This document shows positions 8,372-17,077 of a DNA stretch of 64,000 nt, piece by piece. Within the stretch, counting starts at the first letter, position 1; each line of letters begins with the position of its first letter. The notes below the pieces were generated by a model. The model had not been told where the DNA came from. It saw only the letters and a list, made by a program, of their open reading frames with translations, and ran no database searches. Source of the stretch: Desulfobacteraceae bacterium (lineage in GTDB: Bacteria > Desulfobacterota > Desulfobacteria > Desulfobacterales > Desulfobacteraceae); assembly GCA_016744295.1 (NCBI GenBank), contig JADGEQ010000006.1, positions 1 to 64,000 on the forward strand, read 5' to 3'. The position numbers and the translations under genes are program-made.

Positions 8372-9025
8372 ATGATGGCATTTTATTTTAGTCGGCTTGT
8401 GGAAATCTATCCTTTTTTTCTCAAGGGGTTGTTGATGACCAGCAAGATTGCGTTCATCAGTCTTTTAACCTGTACTTTACTCGGGTTTGTCCTGGGGATT
8501 TTTAGAGCTGGGGATAATAAAATTCTTAAATTTATTATCGGAATCTATGTTTCATTTGTCCGTGGCACCCCCTTTGTGGTTCAGATTTTTATTATCTTTT
8601 TTATCTTGCCCGAGTGGGGCCTTCAACTGGAGGCTTTCCCTGCGGCTTTGCTGGCAATGGCTATCATGGGATCGGCCTTTATCTGCGAGATTGTGGCCGG
8701 CGGCATCTCCGCCATTCCTCCGGGGCAGTGGGAGGCGGCAACCGCTTCGGGCTTAAGCCTTTTTCAGCAGCTTCGTCTGGTGATTATGCCCCAGGCCATG
8801 CGGGTGATCCTTCCTCCCCTGGTGGGACAATATGTACTGCTGATAAAAGATACCTCCGTGGTATCGGTCATCGGGGTAATGGAATTGACCCGGGTGGGTT
8901 GGGTGACCGTGGTCAGGATTCCAGAAGGGCTCATGGTTTTTTCATTGGTCGGAATTCTTTACTTCTCGATTTCATACCCCCTGATCATCCTGTCCAATTA
9001 TTTGGAGCGGAAAATGGCCAATTAA
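8372..9025 (+). CDS. Amino acid ABC transporter permease 2
   Basis: A 217-aa permease paralogous to the preceding one: YPFFLKGLLMTSKIAFIS at the N-terminus, SFVRGTPFVVQI, and the EAA loop EAATASGLSLFQQLRLVIMPQAM. Five hydrophobic segments are visible. GGAGG lies upstream of the start, and only one base separates it from the previous stop, indicating translational coupling. It should form a heterodimeric channel with permease 1. Confidence 0.9.
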   Translation: MMAFYFSRLVEIYPFFLKGLLMTSKIAFISLLTCTLLGFVLGIFRAGDNKILKFIIGIYVSFVRGTPFVVQIFIIFFILPEWGLQLEAFPAALLAMAIMGSAFICEIVAGGISAIPPGQWEAATASGLSLFQQLRLVIMPQAMRVILPPLVGQYVLLIKDTSVVSVIGVMELTRVGWVTVVRIPEGLMVFSLVGILYFSISYPLIILSNYLERKMAN

Positions 9026-9106
9026 GCCAGGCCAATTTAGCCCAAGCTGTTAATAAACCAATGGCCAGGCTAACCGCAGACAGTCCAGGAACCGGCTTAT
9101 GATACT

Positions 9107-9195
9107 GGGCAGACTGATAATACAAGGCAGACGGATGATACCGGGCAGACGGATGATACCGGGCAGACGGATAATACCGGGCAGACGGAATAATA
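9107..9195. repeat. 18-bp tandem repeat, five copies
   Basis: Five units of a GGGCAGACGGATGATACC-type sequence (9107, 9125, 9143, 9161, 9179), the third and second differing by one base and the outer two more diverged. It fills the space between permease 2 and the ATPase. Because the unit is a multiple of three it stays open in several frames and artificially extends the ATPase reading frame upstream. Confidence 0.9.
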
Positions 9196-9218
9196 AACCA
9201 AAAATTTGGGAAAAAGTG

Positions 9219-9947
9219 ATGATCGAATTTAAAGATGTAAACAAGTGGTATGGCAAGCTCCATGTGTTAAACGATATCAATCTAAAGATAGAAAAGGGGG
9301 AGGTGCTGGTCATCTGCGGCCCCAGTGGTTCCGGGAAATCAACTTTGATCCGGTGCATCAACCGCCTTGAACAGATCCAGAAAGGGGAGATCATGGTCAA
9401 TCAAACCCCTGTTCACCAGAGGTCCACAAATTTGACCAAGTTACGCGCAGAAATAGGGTTTGTATTCCAGCAATTTCATCTGTATCCCCATATGACCGTG
9501 CTGCAGAATATAATGCTGGCACCGGTAAACGTTAAACAGATGGCCAAACAAAAAGCGAAAAAAATTGCCATGGAAAAATTGGATCAGGTGGGGTTGACGG
9601 AAAAATCCGGGGCCTATCCTGCCCAGCTTTCCGGCGGTCAGCAGCAGCGGGTGGCCATTGCCCGGGGGCTTGCCATGTCTCCTGACATCATGCTTTTTGA
9701 TGAGCCCACTTCAGCTTTAGATCCGGAAATGATAGGCGAAGTTTTGGATGTGATGGTCAATCTGGTCTCCGAGGGCATGACCATGTGCGTGGTTACCCAT
9801 GAAATGGGGTTTGCCAAAAAAGTGGCCGACCGGGTGCTGTTCATGGATGAGGGTAAAATCATTGAAACCGGTAGCCCCAGCCAATTTTTTGACAATCCAA
9901 AAACCGAGCGGGCAGCTGATTTTATCAGCAAAATTTTGACCCATTAA
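9219..9947 (+). CDS. Amino acid ABC transporter ATP-binding protein
   Basis: A 242-aa ATPase of the GlnQ/HisP type. Walker A is GPSGSGKST (34-42), the Q-loop is [10 protein letters not shown], the signature is [16 protein letters not shown], Walker B is [14 protein letters not shown], and the switch His is in VVTHEMGFA. The start at ATG 9219 gives the family's normal N-terminus [17 protein letters not shown]; an upstream in-frame start at 9099 would only translate the tandem repeat. It energises uptake through the two preceding permeases. Confidence 0.93.
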   Translation: MIEFKDVNKWYGKLHVLNDINLKIEKGEVLVICGPSGSGKSTLIRCINRLEQIQKGEIMVNQTPVHQRSTNLTKLRAEIGFVFQQFHLYPHMTVLQNIMLAPVNVKQMAKQKAKKIAMEKLDQVGLTEKSGAYPAQLSGGQQQRVAIARGLAMSPDIMLFDEPTSALDPEMIGEVLDVMVNLVSEGMTMCVVTHEMGFAKKVADRVLFMDEGKIIETGSPSQFFDNPKTERAADFISKILTH

Positions 9948-9971
9948 ACTAAATTTTTATTGAGGGGCGTT

Positions 9972-10955
9972 ATGAAACTTGATCAATTGCCGCGATTTAA
10001 TCTGGCTGAATTTCCAACACCCATTCATTGTCTGAAAACACTGACAAAGGCCTGCCGGGGGCCTTCCATTTACATGAAACGGGACGATCTCACCTCCCTG
10101 GGGATGGGGGGAAATAAAACCCGTAAACTTGAATTTCTCATTGGTCAGGCCATTGCAGATGGGGCCGATACCCTGGTGACGGCAGGGGGGATTCAATCCA
10201 ACCACTGCCGTCTCACCGCCGCAGCTGCAAACAGGGCAGGTCTGGCATGTGACCTGGTTTTAAACGGTAGTCCCCCAACTCTTTCCAACGGGAATTTGCT
10301 GTTGGACAAAATTTTGGGCGCCCGGGTCCATTATTGCGACAGAAAGAATCGGGATGCAAGGCTTTTACAAGTGGCCGATGAGCTGGCCGCCAAGGGGAAC
10401 AAGCCCTTTGTTATACCCGTTGGCGGATCAAATTCCATCGGATCCGTGGGCTATGTGAATGCCATGGTTGAGCTCAAGGATCAGCTTGAATCCATGGATT
10501 TGAAACCCGATGCCATCCTATTTGCCTCAAGTTCCGGCGGAACACAGGCAGGGTTAACGCTAGGGGCGAGGGTGACCGGTTTTGCAGGCGAGGTTATGGG
10601 CATCAGTATTGATCAAACCAAAACCGGGGACAATTCTTTTTTACCCGTTCTGGAAAAAATTGCCAATGAAACCGCCCAAAGAATAGGCAGTGACACGGTG
10701 CTAACCCAGACGGATTTTTCACTGAACTGTGATTATTTGGGTGGGGGGTATGCACAGCCTGGAGAGTTGGAGTTCAACGCCATTCGGGATCTGGCACAAC
10801 TGGAAGGAATTTTTTTGGGCCCGGTTTATACGGCAAGGGCCATGGGTGGCCTATTGGATTTGATCCAAAAAAAGGTTTGGACCAAGGACCAGACCATATT
10901 ATTCTTGCACACCGGCGGCACCCCGGAATTGTTTGCCTGGGCAGACAGGTTTTAA
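9972..10955 (+). CDS. D-cysteine desulfhydrase / ACC deaminase family PLP enzyme
   Basis: A 327-aa PLP-dependent enzyme close to E. coli DcyD and ACC deaminases. Seen: YMKRDDLTSLGMGGNKTRKLEFL, where the lysine of GGNK (about residue 49) forms the internal aldimine; the AGGIQSNHCR substrate-binding loop; the phosphate-binding stretch ASSSGGTQAGL; and HTGGTPELFAW at the end. DcyD makes pyruvate, sulfide and ammonia from D-cysteine. ACC deaminases act on a cyclopropane amino acid, and the two are hard to separate by eye. GAGGGG lies upstream of the ATG at 9972. Its position last in the transporter cluster suggests it deaminates the imported amino acid. Confidence 0.8.
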   Translation: MKLDQLPRFNLAEFPTPIHCLKTLTKACRGPSIYMKRDDLTSLGMGGNKTRKLEFLIGQAIADGADTLVTAGGIQSNHCRLTAAAANRAGLACDLVLNGSPPTLSNGNLLLDKILGARVHYCDRKNRDARLLQVADELAAKGNKPFVIPVGGSNSIGSVGYVNAMVELKDQLESMDLKPDAILFASSSGGTQAGLTLGARVTGFAGEVMGISIDQTKTGDNSFLPVLEKIANETAQRIGSDTVLTQTDFSLNCDYLGGGYAQPGELEFNAIRDLAQLEGIFLGPVYTARAMGGLLDLIQKKVWTKDQTILFLHTGGTPELFAWADRF

Positions 10956-10967
10956 ATCCTATCAGTC

Positions 10968-11040
10968 AGGACCTTTTTCCAGGCAGGACCCTTTTCCAGG
11001 CAGGACCCTTTTTCCCAGCCGGACCATTTTTGCCAGGGCT
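10968..11040. repeat. 17-19-bp degenerate tandem repeat
   Basis: Two nearly identical 17-bp units AGGACC(C/T)TTTTCCAGGC (10968 and 10985) are followed by two diverged 19-20-bp units up to 11040. The array lies directly behind the D-cysteine desulfhydrase-like gene, in the gap before the convergent creatininase-family gene. Confidence 0.8.
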
Positions 11041-11093
11041 CGCAATTTTCCAGGGCCTCCCAATGTGTTAACCTCTACTTAAAATGTATGGGA

Positions 11094-11837
11094 TTAAGGT
11101 TTATTATTAATAAACTGTTTGTAAATCTCTAAAGCATCCTGGACAGCAGCCTCAAATAGTTCTTTTCCGACAGCAATGGATGCAAGGGATGAGTCTGAAC
11201 CGATTCTGCCATCTGGAAAATTGTTTTGAAAGTCAAAACAATCTCTGAACTGATTTGTTGGCGCCACTCTGGGACTTAATTCTGCTTTCTTAACCGCATC
11301 GGGATGGGCATAAAAACTAAGTGAAATTTCAGAGGGGGTGGCATGGCTTCCATTTACATCTTTAAAATATTTATTTTCAATCTCTTCAACCCTTTTCCCA
11401 TCGTACCAATTGTACAGATCCAGATGTACCGATGAGGGTTTGTTCGAGAGACTATGCTCGGCATATATTTCTGAAAAAGCGGTTTTTATGGAAGCAACAT
11501 TTCCACCATGTCCGTTGAGAAAAAATAGATGGGTAAATCCGTGACCCGTTAATGACAAGATTATATCTTTTATAACGGCAATCATGGTTGTTGGTCTGAG
11601 GGTCAAACTTCCGGGAAATGCCAAATGATGTTGAGACATCCCCACCGGTATCGTGGGTGCGATTAAAACGTTTTGTGTTTTTGATATCCCTGATGCCACA
11701 ATTTCCGGACAAATCGAATCTGTACCAATGAATCCCATTGGCCCGTGTTGTTCCATTGATCCTATGGGAATAATGATGTCTTTTTGTGTTTTTAAATAGT
11801 CTTTAACTTCGCACCAGGTTGATAGATTCAGTTGCAT
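11094..11837 (-). CDS. Creatininase family protein
   Basis: A 247-aa member of the creatininase/creatinine amidohydrolase family, metal-dependent amide-bond hydrolases. The signature pieces are present: IIPIGSMEQHGPMGFIGTDS with metal ligands Glu and His, GMSQHHLAFPGSLTL, and FFLNGHGGN. A conserved HATPSEIS near residue 165 is also present. True creatinine hydrolysis is only one of several activities in this family, so the substrate is open. AAGGAG precedes the ATG. It is convergent with the amino acid cluster, consistent with but not proof of a shared role. Confidence 0.85.
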   Translation of the reverse strand: MQLNLSTWCEVKDYLKTQKDIIIPIGSMEQHGPMGFIGTDSICPEIVASGISKTQNVLIAPTIPVGMSQHHLAFPGSLTLRPTTMIAVIKDIILSLTGHGFTHLFFLNGHGGNVASIKTAFSEIYAEHSLSNKPSSVHLDLYNWYDGKRVEEIENKYFKDVNGSHATPSEISLSFYAHPDAVKKAELSPRVAPTNQFRDCFDFQNNFPDGRIGSDSSLASIAVGKELFEAAVQDALEIYKQFINNKP

Positions 11838-11939
11838 GGTAACTCCTTGTTAATGGCAAATTTTAACCCCAGATTAAACACAAAAAAAAATATTTAGCCA
11901 GAATATAATTCAGGTCAAAAGATGTTGGGGTTGGATTCC

Positions 11940-12602
11940 TTAAGGTGAGCACAAAAGGCAGGGAGAATATCCGGCAGCAAGGGCGGCATTTTTTGAAGAA
12001 AAAATTTTTGTACAGGCGTTACACTTAAAATATCGGCATTCTGGACCATGAAATTTATGGCTGCTGGTATTTCCGTGGAATAATCCTGTGGCAATATTCT
12101 TTGACTTGGTTGGGAAAGTTGCGGCCCGGTATTGGGGGGGCATCGGAGCAGGGGAGGACCAAATATTCTCCCCCGCAAGCCGGGCATGGTTTTGGGCCAG
12201 GATAAACGGGTCATGATATTTTTGGCTTTTTCCGTATTTGGTGTAATAGGGAGACCAGCCTTTTTGAACAAGTTCAAGATTGAAATTGTTTTTGTCCAGG
12301 CTCACATAGGCCAGCAGTCTGCCGTATTTGCCCCTTTTATCTCCGTCAAATTCCAGGGAAATATATTTGCCGGACAGTCTTTTCTTTGTATAGTTTGAGG
12401 CCTGTTTCCCCAGCCGGGTGTTACGATGTTTGTCCGGGTGGACCGATTCCGGGGTATCCACATTCAGGAAGCGGATTCTTTCCCTTTTCCCGTTATAATC
12501 GATGTCGATGGTGTCGCCATCTATAACCCTCAGCACCTTATATTGTTCCGCAAAACAGGGCAGTACGCATACTACCAGCACCAGAAACAGGATTTTTTTC
12601 AT
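11940..12602 (-). CDS. Secreted thermonuclease-like protein with Cys-rich C-terminus
   Basis: A 220-aa protein with a signal peptide (residues 1-18, ending CFA), then a staphylococcal-nuclease-like domain (about 20-145). Catalytic-type residues are visible: VIDGDTIDI, RIRFLNVDTPES (Arg and Asp) and KYGRLLAYV (Arg). The C-terminal region (about 175-220) has HKFHGPECRYFKCNAC and YSPCLLC, a Cys/His cluster resembling the zinc-binding tail found behind some SNase domains and in Ada. It should act outside the cytoplasm as a metal-dependent DNA/RNA nuclease. No clear ribosome-binding site is seen. Confidence 0.8.
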   Translation of the reverse strand: MKKILFLVLVVCVLPCFAEQYKVLRVIDGDTIDIDYNGKRERIRFLNVDTPESVHPDKHRNTRLGKQASNYTKKRLSGKYISLEFDGDKRGKYGRLLAYVSLDKNNFNLELVQKGWSPYYTKYGKSQKYHDPFILAQNHARLAGENIWSSPAPMPPQYRAATFPTKSKNIATGLFHGNTSSHKFHGPECRYFKCNACTKIFSSKNAALAAGYSPCLLCSP

Positions 12603-12630
12603 ATTATTGTTGCTATCAATTTAAGGGGTA

Positions 12631-13665
12631 TTATTGTACAAAGTTTTCAAAGTGGTTTGACTGGGTGGAGATGAACTTGTTGTTTTGTCTCTGGATGATC
12701 AGGCATTCCGTATCAGGGAGGTCATTGACAAGGTCAATGCCTTTTTGGACATCCATGACCATCAATGCCGTGGCAAGCCCGTCGGCCATGGTGCAGTTTT
12801 TTGCAATCACCGAGGTGCTGACCACTCTATTCTCAACGGGAAATCCGGTTTTGGGATTGATGATGTGGGAATAAATTTGGCCCTCTTTTTCAAAAAAATT
12901 TCGATAATTTCCACTGGTGGCAATGGCCATGTTATCCAAAGAAATGATTTTATACAGACCCGTGCTCAACCCTTTTTTTTCAGGCTTGCTGATACCCACC
13001 ACCCAGGGGTGCCTTTTTTTGTTTTTACCTGAACCCATCAGCTCTCCGCCGATTTCCACTAAGAAATTTTTAATCCCGTTGGAGGAAAAAAGCCGGGCTA
13101 GGGCATCCACTCCGTATCCCTTGGCAATGGAGCCAAGATCCAGGTTAATGCCGGCCTCTTTTTTTGTCAGCAGATGATCTGCCAGGATCAATTTATGAAA
13201 TCCTGTTCTGGAAAGGGCATCCAGAATCTGAGCGGTTTCGGGCAGGGTATCCGGGCTGGTTTTGGTGCCGAACCCCCAGAGATCCACCAGGGGTTTAACG
13301 GTCCCGTCCCAGGCGCCATTTGTAATTCTAAACAGATGCCGGGATTCTATTAACACCTGGTAAAAATCCCTGGAAAGGGCAAAGGGCTTGTTTGCAGGAT
13401 ATTGGTTAAACCGGGAAATTTCACTCTTGGGATTGTACATGGAAAGTCTTGCATTGACCTCTTTTAGCCGGACATCCACCCGCTGCTGCCAGGTGGCGGA
13501 GGATTGCTTTTCCATGGAAATGAATTTAATGCTGTAAAATGTGCCCATGGTTTTGCCGGTGAGGGTGTACTGCTTGGCGAATCCGTGGGATGCGGTAAAG
13601 GACAGCATAAATACAAGAATAATTGAGAGCATGTTCAGTATACGGGATCTAAAACGCATCTGCAT
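12631..13665 (-). CDS. apbE: FAD:protein FMN transferase (ApbE)
   Basis: A 344-aa ApbE, which attaches FMN covalently to threonine of target flavoproteins such as RNF/NQR subunits on the outer face of the membrane. Seen: a signal-type hydrophobic N-terminus (LNMLSIILVFMLSFTAS), the domain opening GKTMGTFYSIKF, LDLGSIAKGYGVD, VEIGGELMGSG, and the metal-binding region HIINPKTGFPV with NCTMADGLATALMV. I chose the start at 13665 because AAGGA lies 7 bases upstream; the frame could extend to 13725. No flavoprotein target is in the window. Confidence 0.9.
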   Translation of the reverse strand: MQMRFRSRILNMLSIILVFMLSFTASHGFAKQYTLTGKTMGTFYSIKFISMEKQSSATWQQRVDVRLKEVNARLSMYNPKSEISRFNQYPANKPFALSRDFYQVLIESRHLFRITNGAWDGTVKPLVDLWGFGTKTSPDTLPETAQILDALSRTGFHKLILADHLLTKKEAGINLDLGSIAKGYGVDALARLFSSNGIKNFLVEIGGELMGSGKNKKRHPWVVGISKPEKKGLSTGLYKIISLDNMAIATSGNYRNFFEKEGQIYSHIINPKTGFPVENRVVSTSVIAKNCTMADGLATALMVMDVQKGIDLVNDLPDTECLIIQRQNNKFISTQSNHFENFVQ

Positions 13666-13731
13666 AACGGGTTCCTTGGAAAAGTTTATTCTTAGTATTT
13701 TTATCTTAGTATTCCACCTGTCCATGGATGA

Positions 13732-15018
13732 TTATTCTTTGGGAATCCATTTTCTGCCGGCAAACACATAGACAAGAACGGAACCCAGAATCAAATATCC
13801 AAACATCTGGACATTTTTTGTTTTAAAAACAAAAGCAAGCAAAACAATGATGGATGCACAAATCATGAAAAATACCGGCTTTGGGGTTTGTTTGAGGATC
13901 ACCCTCCCAAAATGGGCAAACCGAATGTGACCCACCATTAAGAAGACAGAGACGCTTGTCATTCCCCACAACATAACCGGCGTCGAAATAAGAGAGGCAC
14001 CCAGAACAATCAATGCGCCGGCAGGACTGGGGAGCCCGTTGAATATGCCCTCGGGCAGGTCGGTTCTGTTCTTATCCTTTGCGATAAACCGGATGAGGCG
14101 AAAGGCAACCCCGACAATAAAGATACCGCCAAACAACCATGCCAGGGAACCGCCTTTTTCTACAACCACATAGGCCGGGGCCAGTCCGAAACTGACAAAA
14201 TCGGCAATGTCATCCAAATAGGGGCCGAATTTGGTGCCTCCGTGCTTTTGCGCCATCCGTCCATCAAACAGGTCAAACAATTGCCCGATGATAATGATGC
14301 AAATTGCCCAGGCAAAATAATGATGATGGGTCAGAATAAGACTTGCCACGCCACAACAAAAATTAAGTGCTGAAAGAATATCAGCGTAGAGCCGATTGGG
14401 GATGAATTTAAAGAGTACAGATGCGGATGAAAGGAGAATGCAACCCATGAGCACGCCATCTGCAATGTTGATGAATCCCGGGTTCCGATCAATCAACGCA
14501 CATAAAATAACAAGGCCAAAGCAGATGATGGCCTTTATTTTTCCAAAATTATTGGCAGCCCCTGAAAATTTTATCCAGGTTAGAATTCGCCGGGCAAAAA
14601 ACTGACCCACAAATTCAATGATCACAAGGATCCATACATATTCTATGGATATAATCCCTGCATAGGCAAATCCAATCAATGGCGGCAAATAGGTCAATTT
14701 GTCACACATGGGGTCCAGCCATTCTCCCCAGCTTGATCCCAGATTGCATCCCCTCGCCACAACGCCGTCGGCCCCGTCAAGGATCGCCGCAAAGGTAAAG
14801 GTAAATATGGCAATGGATTGATAGGGGGTAAAAAAGTAGAGGATAAATCCGATGACTGCCATGGCTGTCCGCCAATAGCAAATTGAGTTGGGGTGGAGCA
14901 GCCACTGGTTTGACATGATGTATTCTTGCATGTATTTTTTTTTAACAGCCTGGGAAAACCATAGGAAAAATGCGGTTCCAACGGCGGCGGAAATAACAAT
15001 AACCAAAACTCTTTCCAT
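13732..15018 (-). CDS. Fusion of two CDP-alcohol phosphatidyltransferase domains
   Basis: A 428-aa membrane protein with two complete CDP-alcohol phosphotransferase signatures. The first, residues 81-106, reads DGADGVVAR, eight residues, then G, three, Asp, three, Asp, as in PgsA-type enzymes. The second, residues 249-273, reads DLFDGRMAQ followed by G-PYLD-DIAD and FVSFG, as in phosphatidylserine synthase (PssA) types; the usual Arg after Ala is Gln here. About ten hydrophobic segments are visible. Usual single-domain enzymes are 170-250 aa, so this is a tandem fusion. It could make two phospholipid headgroups from CDP-diacylglycerol; whether both halves are active is unknown. Confidence 0.85.
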   Translation of the reverse strand: MERVLVIVISAAVGTAFFLWFSQAVKKKYMQEYIMSNQWLLHPNSICYWRTAMAVIGFILYFFTPYQSIAIFTFTFAAILDGADGVVARGCNLGSSWGEWLDPMCDKLTYLPPLIGFAYAGIISIEYVWILVIIEFVGQFFARRILTWIKFSGAANNFGKIKAIICFGLVILCALIDRNPGFINIADGVLMGCILLSSASVLFKFIPNRLYADILSALNFCCGVASLILTHHHYFAWAICIIIIGQLFDLFDGRMAQKHGGTKFGPYLDDIADFVSFGLAPAYVVVEKGGSLAWLFGGIFIVGVAFRLIRFIAKDKNRTDLPEGIFNGLPSPAGALIVLGASLISTPVMLWGMTSVSVFLMVGHIRFAHFGRVILKQTPKPVFFMICASIIVLLAFVFKTKNVQMFGYLILGSVLVYVFAGRKWIPKE

Positions 15019-15232
15019 TGTATTCTCTCGATTGATTAAATTGTTTTTTTATGCCTGATCCACTTTCTATTCGGATCATTGTTCCTTTCAATTCCAGGCT
15101 ACTTATCATTTTAGCCAATAATAGTCCATCTTTCGCTTTTGAAATTTTTTTTTGCAAACTGCATCCAGCAAAAAATGGCTGTATTTATAAGATTTTCACA
15201 CTTTAAAAAATAACCCCCTTGATTATTGAGAC

Positions 15233-15240
15233 GACCGGTC
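15233..15240. promoter_or_regulatory. GACCGGTC palindrome before TetR gene
   Basis: A perfect 8-bp palindrome 15 bp upstream of the TetR start, in a stretch reading ACGACCGGTCATAT. It resembles half of a TetR-family operator and could serve autoregulation. Confidence 0.4.
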
Positions 15241-15254
15241 ATATATTTATACTT

Positions 15255-15851
15255 ATGGAAAAAATAACCCCCAAAATTCAGATTAGAATTAAACTTCTCC
15301 AGACCGGGCTTAGATTGTTTGGAAAGAACGGATACAATGGCACTGGGATTAAGGAAATTGTGGATGAGGTTGGGGTGCCCAAGGGATCCTTCTATAATTA
15401 TTTTAAAAGCAAAGAAGATTTCACCGTTGAGATCATCGGGTTTTATTCAGATACCCTGGATGTTCATTGGAATGAATTGCTGGCAAAAGGCCCGTCTGAA
15501 CCCCTTGCCGCCCTGCGAAACAGTTTTGAGATGATCATTTCCCTCCATGAGCAAAGTGAGGTGAAAACCGGGTGTCTGATCGGCAACCTGGCTGCAGAAA
15601 TCAGCGAGGCCAGTGAATTGTGCCGGCAAAAGATGCGTGGTGCAACCATAAACTGGAAAAAACGCATTGCAGGTTACATCGCCCGGGGTCAGGCCATGGG
15701 AACCATTCGAAATGATATATCAACCCGGGCCCTGACCGAGTTCATCTGGAATGCCTGGGAAGGGGGGTTGCTGAATATGAAAATTCAGGCCTCCACCACC
15801 CCGGTAAAAGAGTGTGTCCGGCTTTTGTTTGATTTTTTTCTGAAACCATAA
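15255..15851 (+). CDS. TetR family regulator (AcrR/NemR-like)
   Basis: A 198-aa regulator with an N-terminal TetR helix-turn-helix (about residues 8-54: GLRLFGKNGYNGTGIKEIVD, then VPKGSFYNYFKSKEDF) and a C-terminal domain of the TetR_C_11/NemR type including TGCLIGNLAAEIS. I place the start at the ATG at 15255; an upstream TTG at 15219 is possible but would translate through the palindrome. NemR-like regulators control old-yellow-enzyme and quinone reductase genes in response to electrophiles, which agrees with the two genes downstream on the same strand. Confidence 0.85.
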   Translation: MEKITPKIQIRIKLLQTGLRLFGKNGYNGTGIKEIVDEVGVPKGSFYNYFKSKEDFTVEIIGFYSDTLDVHWNELLAKGPSEPLAALRNSFEMIISLHEQSEVKTGCLIGNLAAEISEASELCRQKMRGATINWKKRIAGYIARGQAMGTIRNDISTRALTEFIWNAWEGGLLNMKIQASTTPVKECVRLLFDFFLKP

Positions 15852-15863
15852 CCAAAATTAAGT

Positions 15864-15877
15864 ATCGTTTTAACGAT
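15864..15877. promoter_or_regulatory. Inverted repeat upstream of OYE gene
   Basis: ATCGTT-TT-AACGAT, between the TetR stop and the NADH:flavin oxidoreductase start. Possible operator; too short for a terminator and without a T tract. Confidence 0.4.
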
Positions 15878-15895
15878 CACAAAAAAAGGAGAAAT

Positions 15896-17020
15896 ATGTC
15901 TACCTCATTTGAACCCACCCTGTTTGAATCCAGTCGAATAAATGGCATGGAATTAAAAAATCGCTTTGTCAGATCTGCAACCCACGAGGCAATGGCAGGT
16001 CTTGACGGCGTCGTAAACGAAACGCTGTTGGCATGCATGGCCAACCTTGCTGTGGGGGATGTCGGACTTGTTATTACCGGACATGCCCATGTAACATTGG
16101 AAGGCCAGGCAGGCCCCCGACAGATGGGTATCTATTCCGATGCCCTGGTTGACAGTTTGAAACAGGTTGCCCTGGCAGTTCATGAAAAGGGCGGGGTTGT
16201 GGCGGTTCAGTTGGCCCATGCCGGCAATAAGGGGATTGGAAAAAATGAATGGGCACCCCTGGGCCCTTCAGATTTGTTTGATGGGGAGACAAAGAAAGCA
16301 TCTGCAATGACGGTTGGGGATATTGAAAGAACGATAACTGCCTTTGGAGATGCTGCCCAGAGAGCTGTTAACGCGGGCTTTGACGGGGTCCAGATCCATG
16401 CCGCCCACGGATATCTGTTGAGCCAGTTTTTATCTCCCTTTTACAACAAGAGGGAGGATGAATATGGGGGAACGCTTGGGAACCGGGCAAGATTTCTTGT
16501 GAAAGTTTACGAAGAGATCAGGCGCCGGGTTGGGGATTCATTTCCTGTCATGGTCAAAATTAATTCAGAGGATTTTCTTGAGGGCGGGATGACAGTGGAA
16601 GAGATGATCACGGTGTCCCTGATGCTGGAAGAACGGGGGATGGATGCCATTGAGATGAGTGGCGGAACCTTTGACTCGGGCAAGCTGATCCCTTCAAGGG
16701 GTGGAACATCAAAGTCTCAAGACAGGGAAGTATACTATAGAAAGGCTGCCCAGGCATTTAAGCAAAAAATAAAGATCCCCCTTATTCTGGTAGGTGGTTT
16801 TCTTTCCTATGCTCCTGCTGAAGAAGTTGTCACCTCAGGGACTGCCGATTACATCGCCCTGTCAAGACCGCTTATAAGGGAGCCTGGCCTTGTCAAAAGA
16901 TGGGCTGGGGGGGACCGGGAAAAGGCAACCTGTATTTCATGTAACCGCTGTTTTTTAACGCTTTTTTCTGAAGAAGCCTTGCATTGTGCCCAGGAAAAAA
17001 AAGGAAAAAAGAAGAAGTAA
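15896..17020 (+). CDS. NADH:flavin oxidoreductase, old yellow enzyme family
   Basis: A 374-aa FMN-dependent TIM-barrel ene-reductase. Seen: ELKNRFVRSATHEAMA at the start, QLAHAGNKG, the active-site loop DGVQIHAAHGYLLSQFLSPF, NKREDEYGG and GNRARF, and the phosphate-binding TADYIALSRPLIREP. Close to the end it has CISCNRC, the cysteine cluster that binds iron-sulfur in 2,4-dienoyl-CoA reductase relatives. The C-terminal FAD/NAD domain of those enzymes is absent, so it would need a partner or accept electrons directly. A strong AAGGAG precedes the ATG. Likely role: reduction of alpha,beta-unsaturated carbonyls. Confidence 0.9.
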   Translation: MSTSFEPTLFESSRINGMELKNRFVRSATHEAMAGLDGVVNETLLACMANLAVGDVGLVITGHAHVTLEGQAGPRQMGIYSDALVDSLKQVALAVHEKGGVVAVQLAHAGNKGIGKNEWAPLGPSDLFDGETKKASAMTVGDIERTITAFGDAAQRAVNAGFDGVQIHAAHGYLLSQFLSPFYNKREDEYGGTLGNRARFLVKVYEEIRRRVGDSFPVMVKINSEDFLEGGMTVEEMITVSLMLEERGMDAIEMSGGTFDSGKLIPSRGGTSKSQDREVYYRKAAQAFKQKIKIPLILVGGFLSYAPAEEVVTSGTADYIALSRPLIREPGLVKRWAGGDREKATCISCNRCFLTLFSEEALHCAQEKKGKKKK

Positions 17021-17077
17021 CAAAATACTTAAAAGAGTACTTAAAAGAAAAATACCCATAAAATCAAGGAGCTATTC

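Noticed and set aside
9099..9218. 40-residue N-terminal extension of the ABC ATPase
   Set aside because: It is translated tandem repeat with no counterpart in the family; the ATG at 9219 gives the normal N-terminus.
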